The notes under the pieces were generated by a model. That model made no database searches, was not told where the DNA came from, and saw nothing but the letters and a program-made list of their open reading frames with translations. From Humulus lupulus (lineage: Eukaryota; Streptophyta; Magnoliopsida; Rosales; Cannabaceae), in assembly GCF_963169125.1 (NCBI RefSeq), contig NC_084795.1, positions 139,613,701-139,677,700 on the forward strand: a stretch of DNA of 64,000 bases. The letters are read 5' to 3'. Positions 12,301-22,337 of the stretch are shown here, in pieces. The stretch's first letter is position 1. Every line of letters begins with the position of its first letter. Position numbers and translations under genes: made by a program.

Positions 12301-13330
12301 TTGGACGGTTAGAATCCGAGCAAGTGCTCTGATAAGTTATTCCCGGATAGCAGCCGTGAATATTGGCCATTCCGTGAGAGTGCCTAGAGATACTAGGGGT
12401 TGCCAAGATAGAGTGAGGTTGAACACCCTAGGGGCAGCTGCTCACCAGCACCACTGATTAACATAGAAGTCTCCGTAAAACCGTGTAAATTGGATTACGC
12501 TCTTGGATAAGTAGCGATGCCCTAGGTAACACGATAGTTACCCTTGATGAGAATATTTATTGGCTAGATCTTAGTGTGGAGACTCGGTTCTCTTTTATAG
12601 ATTAGCAATTATGTTGGAGGGCGTGTTACGTCTGAATTGTTGGAAATTGTCGAGCGTTGGTCTCGAATTATATGGTGATATAATATATCTGCTTGCTCTG
12701 GGATTTTCTGAGTGCAGGGATATAATTGTTGATAAGATATAGTTGTGATATAATATATCTGCTTGCTCTGGGATTTTCTGAGTGCAGGGATATATTTGTT
12801 GATAAGATATAGTTGTGATATAATATATCTGCTTGTTCTGGGATTTTCTGAGTGCAGGATTTTTATCTAGATATGAATTAATTTATCCTTGGTTATCAGG
12901 CATGACCATAAGTTTGCCAGGACGCTTTAGCGTTCATGAAATTGATTGTGTAGGGTCCGGATGGGTCCGGAACCCTAATTCTCTACATGCTTTGTTTGAA
13001 AGTTGATCTTACTAAGCGTTTTCGCTTACCTAGTTGTTTCATGTTGTAGGTAAGAGCAAGGTCAAGGCAGAGCAGTGAGCGCTGGAGTCTTCCTTGCAAA
13101 TGTACATGTGGACCGACCTTTTGGGAAGCCTTTTTATTTTTGGAAATGTTGTGTAATTTTCCTAAACTAGGCTCACTCTAATCTTTATAAAACATGTTTG
13201 CAACTAAAGGTTAAGTATGGCCATACGACTTTTTAAAAAGTTTTTTTTTCTATGGGTTTTTGAGACATTTTGTTAAATCAAAACATTTATATTTCCGCAT
13301 TATTGAGTCTTGAAAATCCGGGTCGTTACA
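9345..13330 (+). mobile_element. Solo LTR of about 4 kb, gypsy type
   Basis: Begins TGTAACGTCC and ends CGTTACA, with exact TSD acact at 9340-9344 and 13331-13335. No gag, pol, primer site or second LTR is present, so 3,986 bp is one LTR left by recombination. It is very long for an LTR. It contains a 70-bp triplication (12675-12858) and a 3' region (..GTTGTAGGTAAGAGCAAGG) built like the chromovirus LTR ends in this window. Small frames inside (for example 10898-11101) have no recognisable product. Orientation is inferred from that 3' region. Confidence 0.85.
12675..12858 (+). repeat. Three 70-bp tandem copies
   Basis: Starts at 12675, 12745 and 12815. Each unit has GTGATATAATATATCTGCTT and GGGATTTTCTGAGTGCAGG. 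The third copy stops after the second motif. Units differ by one or two bases. Confidence 0.95.
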
Positions 13331-13559
13331 ACACTGGTTTCGAGGCATGTTGACCATTTTTTCTTATAACAAGATGATGGCAACTGTGTGTAACAAACCT
13401 CCAACAGAACCACCTTTGGCTAGTAGCTATGAAGCAGAAGAAAAATATGCAAATTGGATGAAATTCGATCAGTTGGCACGTTATTGCGTGCTTTCAATCA
13501 TGCCTGACGAAACAAAGGAAAAATATATATACTATGACTCAGCACATGAGATGTGGTGA
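13331..13559 (+). pseudogene. copia gag, continuation
   Basis: After the TSD the frame reads HWFRGMLTIFSYNKMMATV.., then a segment (YANWMKFDQLARYCVLSIMP) typical of the UBN2/retrotran_gag region of copia Gag (W..D..A...I...). It stops with TGA at 13557-13559 right after HEMW. The downstream Gag, including the CCHC knuckle, is not found, and unrelated sequence follows. Confidence 0.8.
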
Positions 13560-13609
13560 GCAATGACATAGGAAGTCTTTGCTGAGTGACATCGTTTATA
13601 TCAAACGAA

Positions 13610-13900
13610 AAAGGTAAATAAGATTTACATATATTTTTCAACTTTGAATAATATATTCAAATACTATGAATATTAGATTCAAATTTTTGGATAGTAGATT
13701 CAAAAATATATGCCACTAATATATTTTTCTTTTGTTTTTTTTTACAGAATCAGAACCCTGAAAAGGAGGAAGAGACTAATGAGGATTTTAATAGCAAGTA
13801 AAGAGATGGAGAAGTTGGAGAGTAGTTTTATTTAGTAATTTTATTGTTAGTTAAACAATTTAAATTTCTTTATTTTGTTTTATTATTTTATAATATAATG
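13610..13900 (+). other. Intron-and-last-exon-like fragment of unknown origin
   Basis: AAAAG|GTAAATAAG at about 13612 and TTTTTTTACAG ending at about 13747 look like a plant intron, with an AT-rich body and a T-rich tract before the acceptor. The following short frame reads NQNPEKEEETNEDFNSK and ends TAA (about 13800), then AT-rich sequence like a 3' UTR. It could be a captured piece of a host gene or chance. It lies where copia gag should continue. Confidence 0.3.
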
Positions 13901-13939
13901 TAATATTATATTATATTATAATATAATATTTTAGATTAA

Positions 13940-15294
13940 ATAAATGTGACAAAGAGTGTCACATATTGTAACATATAATAGAGAGTTACAATATTTAGAT
14001 ATATGAGATATATCCAAATATGTAACATATTTGGTGTGACAAATTTGTAACTTCCAAATATTACCTTTTATTGTGTAAATTTGGTGTTACACAATATTGT
14101 GATGAATTTCATAAAGCCATATGTGAAATGCCTGTTAGAGAAATTATTTTAACCCCAATAATGTGTTTTGGGGGTTACAAAATCAATTGGGAGGGTTTAG
14201 AACCGTTTGGAAAAACAACACAAATTGGTGTGCTGAAACTGGGCCGCGGCCGCGCCCTGGGGGACAGAGAGCAGTGTCCGCGACCACTGATATCCCTGGC
14301 CGCGGCCATAGGTGCAGTTCAGGCCAATTTTTCAATTTTTTCCAAATATGTTGAATTGTTCCAAAAACTCAAATAACTCCCAAATCTCATTTTTAATTCC
14401 ATAAAAATCCAATTAATCATTGGTAACAGCCATGGGGTTGGTGGAATTTGAAATTCAAAGGGTGTCTCTAAACTCTATAAATAGGAGCCTATTGCTCACT
14501 TGAAAGACACAACATTTCTATCCATTAGAGAACTTGGCTAGAAACACCTTGAGGCTTGATAATTTCAGAAAGCATTTCCAATATCTAAGAGAGATCCCTT
14601 AGTGCTTGAGTTAGGGGGAAATAAGCTTTTGGACAAAGGTTTTAAACCTTGTTCAAGTTGGTGATCCCCAATACTCTTCACTTAGGTTGTGTAAGTGAGA
14701 GTTTACTTTTGTTTTTGTTCTTACTTTTTACACTATTGTTTTTCTTCCTATTCTCTTGTTCTATTTACTTGTAACATTTGTTTAGAGTTGTAATCTTCTT
14801 TTCTTTTGTTTCAAACACCTTTACTTTACTTGTAATCTTTTGCTTAGAGTTGTATTATTCACTATTCTCTTCTTCTTCTTCTTTTCCTTGTTTATTTGTA
14901 TTTTTCAGTTATAGAGTTGTAACTCTTTTTAATCAATCATTATTTATTTGTAATATATTGCATAGAGTTCTATTTTCTTACCATTTCCATTGAGCCAAAA
15001 ACTATTTTTCCTAACATATTTTGTTTTAGAAATTTTAGATTTCTTTAAACAAAGAAAACTACAATCTAGAAATTTAGTTTATTATTAGTAATTTTGATTA
15101 TTAATGTTTGGAAACTTATTTCTATTTTTTTGCATAACATTTATTTCTTTTATTAATAAAGTAGTTATTATTTAAAGAAATTATCTATTTACTTGTTATG
15201 CAAATGATTTGGGATAAACAAAATTTACATACTTATAATGAATGAAATTTTTTTTATATAATTATGAATTATTTAAAACAGTTAATCCTAGATC
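13940..15294 (+). mobile_element. Unclassified LTR/promoter-like block inside the copia element
   Basis: Contains inverted GTGACA/TGTCAC words near 13946, a GC-rich island with two GGCCGCGGCC palindromes (14240-14310), a TATA box (14476-14483) with leader-like sequence, and four loose tandem units around TTATTTGTAA..TAGAGTTGTAA (14756-14985). This resembles an LTR with its R/U5, but TG..CA ends and a TSD could not be fixed. Frames at 14071-14376 and 14778-14993 have no recognisable product. Confidence 0.35.
14476..14483 (+). promoter_or_regulatory. TATA box of unclassified LTR-like block
   Basis: CTCTATAAATAGGAGCC context, the same CTCTATAAATAGGA form as in the chromovirus LTR at 49022. Confidence 0.45.
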
Positions 15295-15301
15295 TATTTA
15301 A

Positions 15302-17976
15302 CGACAAAAGACTGATTCCAATAGTGAAACATATCTGTGGCACTTGAGATTGGGCCATATTGGTCTAGACAGAATAAATAGGCTTGTAAAGGATGGTCCT
15401 TTAAGAGAAATATCTGTTGGATCTCTCCTTGTTTGTAAATCCTGTCTAGAAGGCAAAATGACCAAGAGACCTTTCTCTGCTAAAGGTTTAAGAGCCACAT
15501 AACCACTTCAGCTAGTACATACGGATGTTTGCGATCCACTTAATGTACAAGCAAGAGGAGGTTATGAATATTTCGTCACTTTCATTGGCGATTATTCAAG
15601 ATATGGTTACCTATACTTGATGCAAAGAAAATATGAAACTTTTGGAAAGTTCAAAGAATTTCAAAGAGAGGCTGAAAAGCAATTAGGTAAATCACTAAAA
15701 GCACTTAGATCTGATTGAGGATGAGAGTACTTGGATTTTGAATTCGAGGACCATATGTGTGAGCATGGCATTCAATCCCAACTCACTGCACCTGGAACGC
15801 CACATCAAAATGGTGTTTCAGAAAGACGGAACAGAAAGTTATTAGATATTGTTAGATCAATGATGAGTTTCTCATCATTACCATTGTCATTCTGGGGCTA
15901 TGCGATTCAATGCGCTCTATACATATTGAATGTTGTTCCATCTAAGTATATCCAAAAGACACCCATAGAATTATGGAATGGTTGTAAACCTAGTTTACAC
16001 CATTTTTGAATTTGGGGGTGTCCTGCACACGTTCTTAAAGGAAAGACCAGGAAGTTGGATTCACGCTCTGAAGTGTGCATGTTTGTGGGATATTCCAAAG
16101 AGACTAGAGGTGGAATTTTCTATAGTCCAAAAGAAAATAAAACATTTGTATCGAAAAATGCAACTTTTCTTGAATATGACTATGTTAATAACCACAAACC
16201 TCGGAGTAAGGTTGTTCTGGAGGAGATGGTCTCGAATGAAGTTGCAAAGTTACCAGCAAAAACCAATGAGAAACAACAAGAGGAAACTGCTAGTTTTAGT
16301 CAGAATAGTAGAGAACCTCATTGTAGTGGGAGGGTTAGTAAGCAACCCACACGCTATGAACACAAAGCTCAAATGCTTGTGTCTGACACAAACAAAGTTG
16401 ATCCATTGACATTTAAAGATGCAATGAATTATTCTGACAAGGACAAATGGCAAGACGCCATGAACCAAGAAATGGAATCGATGTATTCCAATTCTATATG
16501 GGTTCTTGAAGATCCACCTGAGAATATCAAACCCATTGGTTGCAAGTGGATATTCAAGAAGAAAAGAGGAGCGAATGGGAAAGTAGAGACTTTAAAAGCA
16601 AGGCTTGTAGCCAAAGGTTACACACAGAAAGAAGGGATTGACTATGAAGAAACCTTTTCTCTTGTATCCATGCTAAAATCCATTCGAATACTCTTGTCCA
16701 TAGCTGCGTGCATGGATTATGAGATTTGGCAAATGGATGTCAAAACAGCTTTTCTGAATGGCTACCTTGAAGAAACCATTTACATGTCTCAACCAGAAGG
16801 GTTCGAATTAAAAGATCAAGAGCAAAAGATGTGCAAGCTTCTTAGGTCCATTCATGGACTCAAATAAGCTTCTAGATCTTGGATTCTTAGATTTGATGAC
16901 ACAATTAAAACGTTTGGTTTTGAACAAAATGTTGACGATCATTGGGTCTATAAACAAATCAAAGATGGTATAGTAGAATTCCTCGTTCTTTACATTGATG
17001 ATATCCTACTCATTGGGAATGATGTAGAGACATTATCAAATGTAAAGAAATGGTTGGCTGACAAATTACAAATAAAAGATTTAGGAGAAGCGAGCTATGT
17101 TCTAGGCATTAAAATTCTAAGAGATAGAAAGAACAAGCTCTTGGCACTTTCACAAGCAAATTATATTGATAAAGTGCTTGAAAGATTCTCTATGAAAAAT
17201 CCAAAAAGGGTCAATTGCCGACCAATCATGGAATTACTCCTTGCAAAGATCAGTGTCCAAGGACACCACAAGAGCAAGAGGACATGAGAAAGTATCCCAA
17301 TGCATCAGCTGTAGGGAGCCTAATGTATGTAATGTTATGTACTAGACCTGACATATGTTATGCAGTAGGGATTTTCAGTCGCTATCAGTCAAATCCAAGT
17401 TTGGAACACTGGATTGCGGTGAAACATATTCTCAAGTATCTCAGGAGAATGAGGAACTATATGCTAGTATATTCAGGTAGTGACCTTGAACCTACTGGAT
17501 ACACTAACTCAGATTTTCAATCAGACAAAGATAGTAGAAAATCTACTTCTGGGTCAGTATTCACTCTTGGTGGTGGAGCAGTTGTCTGGAGAAGCATTAA
17601 GCAATCCAGTATAGTTGATTCAACCATGGAAGTTAAATACATAGCAGCTTGTGAAGCAGCTAAAGAACCAGTTTGGCTGAAAAAGTTCTACGCGGATCTT
17701 GAAGTGGTTCCAGAAGTGGAGAAACCACTTGTTCTTTACCATGACAACAGTGGAACAGTGGCTAATTCTAAAGAACTAAGAAACCACAAGAGGGGAAAGC
17801 ATATAGAGCGCAAATACAACTTAGTTAGAGAAATCAGACATAGAGGAGATGTGTCCATTCTGAAGATCGCATCAGAACACAACCTGGCAGACCCGTTTAC
17901 GAAGACGCTTCCTGCAAAGCAATTCAAGGGTCATGTACGTAATATGGGATTGAGAGAAATGCCTTACTTGCTTTAA
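15302..17976 (+). pseudogene. copia pol: integrase, RT, RNase H
   Basis: Polyprotein that would integrate and reverse-transcribe the element. In order: GAG-pre-integrase with HHCC zinc site (WHLRLGHIGLDRIN..CKSCLEGK), integrase core with its D, D and E (VHTDVCDPL; LRSD; NGVSERRNR), RT (WIFKKKRGANGKVETLKARL; active-site LYIDDILLIGND near 16993), and RNase H (VGSLMYVMLCTRPD; GYTNSDFQSD; ends MGLREMPYLL). Stops interrupt it near 15499, 15716, 15722, 16007 and 16865, and a one-base frameshift lies near 17215. Start is set after a stop at 15299. The RT motif YIDD replaces the commoner YVDD. Non-functional. Confidence 0.9.
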
Positions 17977-17977
17977 G

Positions 17978-17991
17978 TACAAGTGAGAGAT
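17978..17991 (+). other. Polypurine tract of copia element
   Basis: AAGTGAGAGA directly before the LTR start TGTTAGGAG at 17992; it would prime plus-strand synthesis. Confidence 0.6.
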
Positions 17992-18840
17992 TGTTAGGAG
18001 TATGTCCTAAAAGCATGTAAAAGACATTTATTATTTCAATGAATAAATAAATACAATGGTCTATTATTGTTATATTTGGATTATTGAATTAATGTTTGAA
18101 TAATTTTTTGTAAATATAAGAAAAATTCCATATTCATCATTGAGAATGTGATCTTGTATTAGTACGAGAGAAATAAGATCACATGAATGAATAAAAATAG
18201 TCAACAACAAAGTGAAGTTATTGAATTCATTAATTGGGGTTGTAAGTATGGTTTACTGAGTATCATGTTGATACAAATAATCTAGATTCAGATTATTGAC
18301 GTGGTAAGACATCTCGGTAAATGTCCTTTATATAATATGATTATATATGACAATGACCGATATGAATAAAAGTATTTATCCAAAAACCATTTAATAATAA
18401 AGATTTTTAATTCATATCATAATTGATGATCATTTATAAATCAACCTAAATCCTGAGTTTTCATGAACTCCTGTTTATGTTTATTAAATCATTTGATTCA
18501 TTCATTAAGTTCTCTTCATAGATTGAGGCTAATGACTTTTGTTTTGGAGATTTAATATCATGGATGGCCGGGAACATGTATCAACAATACGAAATCTAAT
18601 CTTTCCTAACACATCGTATATTGGTTCCCTTAGGGTTAATTCAGGAACTGAATGATTTTGAGCTCAAATCTATAATTAGATTATAGATTAATTATTCACT
18701 AGTGAATTAATGGTACTTAAGGAATCAGAGGTAAATTAGAAAGGTAAAATGGTATTTCTTCCATTCTAATTTATGAACTAATTAATTAGAGGGTTGAACT
18801 ATTGTAAGATGGTTATATCAATGGACAACTTAAAATAAGA
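17992..18840 (+). mobile_element. copia 3' LTR, part 1 of 3
   Basis: Starts TGTTAGGAGTATGTCCTAAA. It is cut at 18840 by the Tat element. The TSD taaga (18836-18840 and 30465-30469) shows where it continues. Confidence 0.9.
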
Positions 18841-19430
18841 TGTTATCCAAAAAGTTAGCATTGATGACGTGGCAAGTGATCCCAGGACACGTGGCTGACA
18901 CCTGGGAACGTTATGCTAGAGTATCGACCAGAAGACACATTAGAAGCAGTGCAGCCCTGTCTTACCTGCGACCAGTCTAGTCGATAGTTCCGCATACAAA
19001 GCAACATTCATGGGAAGATCTTTGTGAATCCCGAATTTATCTCACACAATCTCCTGGATACCCGATTATTTAGGGGAGAATATCTGTAACAATCTTTTGT
19101 AATCCCCCTAGAGCCTATAAATAGCAAAAGATAGCTCAAGGAAGGGACTTTTTGGTTTTTGAATCATTAGAGACTATAATAATTCTCCTAGCAATATTGT
19201 ATTGTTCTTCAGAGGTAAGTGAAACTCAGTGAACCCTTGTTCATTGATCACCCCTTTGATTCTTAGATCAATATCAGTCTAAGTAGACGTAGGTCATTAC
19301 CAGATCTTGGGGCCGAACCACTATAAAATACTATGTCTTATTTACTTTTGTCATTACGTTCTTCTCTACACATTCATTCATATCAAGCATATTCTGACTC
19401 CGTGTCAGTTGGCCAAATCGTGGGTCAACA
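18841..19430 (+). mobile_element. 5' LTR of Tat element 1
   Basis: 590 bp, TGTTATCC..GGGTCAACA, TATA box at 19116. The 3' region has GTAGACGTAGGTCATTACCA and GGGGCCGAACCACTATAA, shared with the LTRs at 2042 and 46424. Confidence 0.95.
19116..19123 (+). promoter_or_regulatory. TATA box, Tat 5' LTR
   Basis: GAGCCTATAAATAGC; should drive transcription of the full element. The same box is at 30150-30157 in the 3' LTR. Confidence 0.75.
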
Positions 19431-19433
19431 TTC

Positions 19434-19451
19434 TGGTGCTTTCATTGAGAG
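19434..19451 (+). other. Primer-binding-site candidate
   Basis: TGGTGCTTTCATTGAGAG, three bases after the LTR. The same string is at 47048-47065, and a near copy is in the small LTR element at 45586-45569. It starts with TGG as required to pair with a tRNA CCA end, but I cannot name the tRNA. Confidence 0.6.
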
Positions 19452-19478
19452 CTTGGTTTATCGTTGTTGAGAAAACTA

Positions 19479-21542
19479 ATGGCGAAAGCTGGAAAGAAAA
19501 CTGGGCAGGCGACCACCGCTACACCGTCGAACTCGCCTCCTCCTCCTCCTCCTGCAAGGATGGCAGAGGATGAGCCACAACTGGACTTTGAGGAGGAGGA
19601 AATGGATGATGCGACGTTGAAAAGTACCCTAGGCGCGTTGCAGGAAGAGCTGGCTAGTCTGAGAGCCAGTTAGGAGACTGCTGCTGAAGTTATGGCGCGG
19701 CAGCAGCAAGAGATTGAACGGCAGCGCGGGGAATTGAGCGAAAGGCAGGCGGAGGTGGACCGCCGCCAGAGCGAAGCCATGGCAGCCCTCGAGGCAGCCT
19801 TGCAACTTGCTAGAAATCAGGCTGCACCTGCTTAGCTGCCTGACCAACCTGCTAATGGGCCACCTCAGAGGGGTCCCAATCCTAGCCCACCGATCCAGCC
19901 TTCAAGTCCGCAGAGGCCCGAGCAGCCTCAGATGCCTCGTGACGATGTCCCACTGGATCCTGAGGCGCAGCCACCATCCCAAGCTGCTCGGGGTAACCCC
20001 CCGCGACAGAGGCAGAATAGGGCCGAGCATCAGCCTTGCAGTCCTAGACGCCGTAGGGATGATGGGCCAAACCCACCAAACAGAGGTCAACACCCTCCTG
20101 GTAACAGGAGGGACTCAGAGTTAGGCTCTGCGGTCTGAGGTCCCCCACGGCATGATAGTGCATGGGGACACCACAACCAGCGCAGGCCGCCCTCTAACGT
20201 TCGGGGCATTTCAGCCAGAGACGGGAATAGAGGGAACAATCGATCCCACCATAGCCAGTCGAGGTTCAGATATGGCCACGGATATAATGAGGCCAACTCA
20301 GGCAAGGGAAATGCTGGTGAGAGAGGCGAAGAAAGAGGTAAAGGCAGGAGCCAGGTACCTCGAGATGAACAACCCAACAGACGGGATGCTGGGGGGCAGC
20401 CCAGACAAAATAATGTCTTCAACCGGCTCGGGGGTAGCGAGCAGCGGAGAAGAGACGAGGACCTAAGAGATGTACTCAACGATCGCTGTGAGCGGCATGG
20501 CGAGAACGTCCCCCCAGCGACAGAGGCCACAACGATTCCTGCCGCTGTACAGGCCCAGATAGACGCCCTCAACCAGGCAGTGCAGCAGCTGGTCGGGGGA
20601 AGAACTTCTTACATTGACCACGATAGGAGGAAAGGCACTACTTTCGTACAAAGGATAGCTAATGCCGAAACTCCCAGCAAGTTCAAAATGCCTACACTCC
20701 CAAACTTTGACGGAAATGGGGATCCAGTGTCCCATGTCAACAAGTTTGAAATTCAGATGGATATTCAGAAAGTGTCCAAAGACGCTCGATGCAGGATCTT
20801 CCCTGCAACACTTTCTGAAGCAGTGCAGGAGTGGTTTTTTAAGTTCCCTCCTGCAAGCATAGTTTCCTGGGAAATGTTCGTAAGAGAGTTCTACGGACAG
20901 TTCTGCGCAGGTCGTGTGCATCCAACCGAGGCAAACCAGTTGGTTGAAATTCGCCAACAGGATGGGGAGTCAGTGAAGGACTATATCCAACGTTTTATGC
21001 GAGCAGCAGCTGGAGCAAAAACGGTCGGGGACGAGGGCAAAATGATGGCCATAACTGCAGGAGTTAAACGTCGTTCTCCCCTCTGGAAAAGTCTTCGAAA
21101 GGAAGGAGTGAGAACTACCCAAGAATTTTTGGATCGGGCTGATCGCTACATCAAGCTCGAAGAAGCCATTGCCGATGATGGAAAGCCCTCAGGCAAGGAT
21201 AAGAAGGCTTCCGAACCCGTCAAAGCCGCCAATGGGTCCAAACCTAATGGTAACGGCAAGGGCAACGGGAACGGTAATGGCAATGGCAAGAATGGTGGAA
21301 AACGGCCGTATAACGAGCCTTCCACCTCCGACAACAAACGAGCCAAGGGTAATTGTTAAGAACCTCGGTTCACTAACTACACTGCCCTCGTTGTGTCTCG
21401 GGGAGAGGTTTATCAGGCCACAAGTTCGAGTGTGCCCTACAAAAAACCTGGCCCCATTCGAAAGGATATTTCAAAAAGAGACACCACCAAATTCTGTCGT
21501 TACCATAACGACTACGGACATGACACCAATGAATGCAACTAG
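19479..21542 (+). pseudogene. Tat gag
   Basis: Structural polyprotein. ATG at 19479 (MAKAGKKTGQATT..) is the first ATG in frame after the primer site. Residue order: Pro-rich N-terminus; acidic stretch DFEEEEMDD; coiled-coil region rich in E, Q and R (about residues 50-110); Arg/Pro/Asn-rich linker; capsid-like retrotran_gag region (PTLPNFDGNGDPVSHVNKFE.., 20690-21130) with the WFFKFPPASI motif; Gly/Asn repeats; and zinc knuckle CRYHNDYGHDTNEC (21495-21536). Stops TAG 19671, TAG 19833, TGA 20136, TAA 21357 and TAG 21540 break one continuous frame. Most are single C-to-T changes from CAG, CAA or CGA. The frame continues into protease. Confidence 0.9.
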
Positions 21543-22337
21543 TTGAAAGACGAAATCGAGTTCCTTATTAGACAAGGACACTTGAGAAGATATGTACGGG
21601 CCTCGGGAAATTCCCAACGAAAAGCTCCGGGTGGCAACGAGCAGGCGTCCACACGCCAACGCTCGCCACCTTTACAGCCTGCCCCCGTGGCTGGAACACT
21701 CTTAACCATCTGTGGAGGCCCGCACCTCGCGGGAAATAGCGGAAAGGCCAGAGAACGATATGCTCGGACTCTGCGCCACGACCAGGACATCGAGATGATG
21801 ACTGTGGAGGACCGTGCACCAAAAAAGGCTCGGTCAGAAGAAGGAGAGATAACCTTCTCTGATGGCGACGCCCAGCATGTCAGGTTCCCACATTCTGATC
21901 CGCTGGTCGTGGACATCCAGATGGCAAACATGATGGTGAAGAGGGTACTGGTCGATACAGGAAGTTCAGTGAATATCCTGTACAAATCAACACTGGAACG
22001 CATGAAATTGTCCGTGAAGGACTTGGAGCCCTGCAATCAAACGATATACGGCTTCTCTGGAGAAGGACTTGCCCCAGCCGGGTTGATCAAACTCCCAGTA
22101 ACGACGGGTACAGTGCCTGCAACAAGGACATTACTCGCCACTTTTGTAGTGGTCGATTGTCCTTCGGCGTACAACGTCGTTATTGGAAGGCCCATACTGG
22201 TTGATCTACGAGTCATCATCTCTATGTGGCACCTAGCCATGAAGTTCCCAATAGACGCGGGGGTAGGACGCATTTTGGGAAGCCAGGGAGTGCTACAACG
22301 CCTCGATCACAAAGGCGAAGAGCACTACCTCAGATAG
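21543..22337 (+). pseudogene. Tat aspartic protease region
   Basis: Open frame of 264 codons directly after the gag stop. The retroviral-type protease follows from VLVDTGSSVNILYKSTLERM (21948-22007), with DTGSS as the catalytic triplet context, and VVIGRPILVDLRVIISMWHL (22180-22239) as the C-terminal protease motif. It would cleave Gag and Pol during maturation. It ends with TAG at 22335, after which pol continues in another frame. Confidence 0.9.

Noticed and set aside
14071..14376. 101-codon frame through the GC-rich island
   Set aside because: Lies in a promoter-like block upstream of the TATA box; no recognisable product.
15907..16614. Minus-strand frames over copia integrase and RT
   Set aside because: Shadow frames; the plus strand encodes clear integrase and RT motifs.
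20087..20957. Minus-strand frames of 161 and 164 codons over Tat gag
   Set aside because: Antisense shadows of a GC-rich gag frame; no splice signals, no domain, and they overlap conserved Gag sequence.
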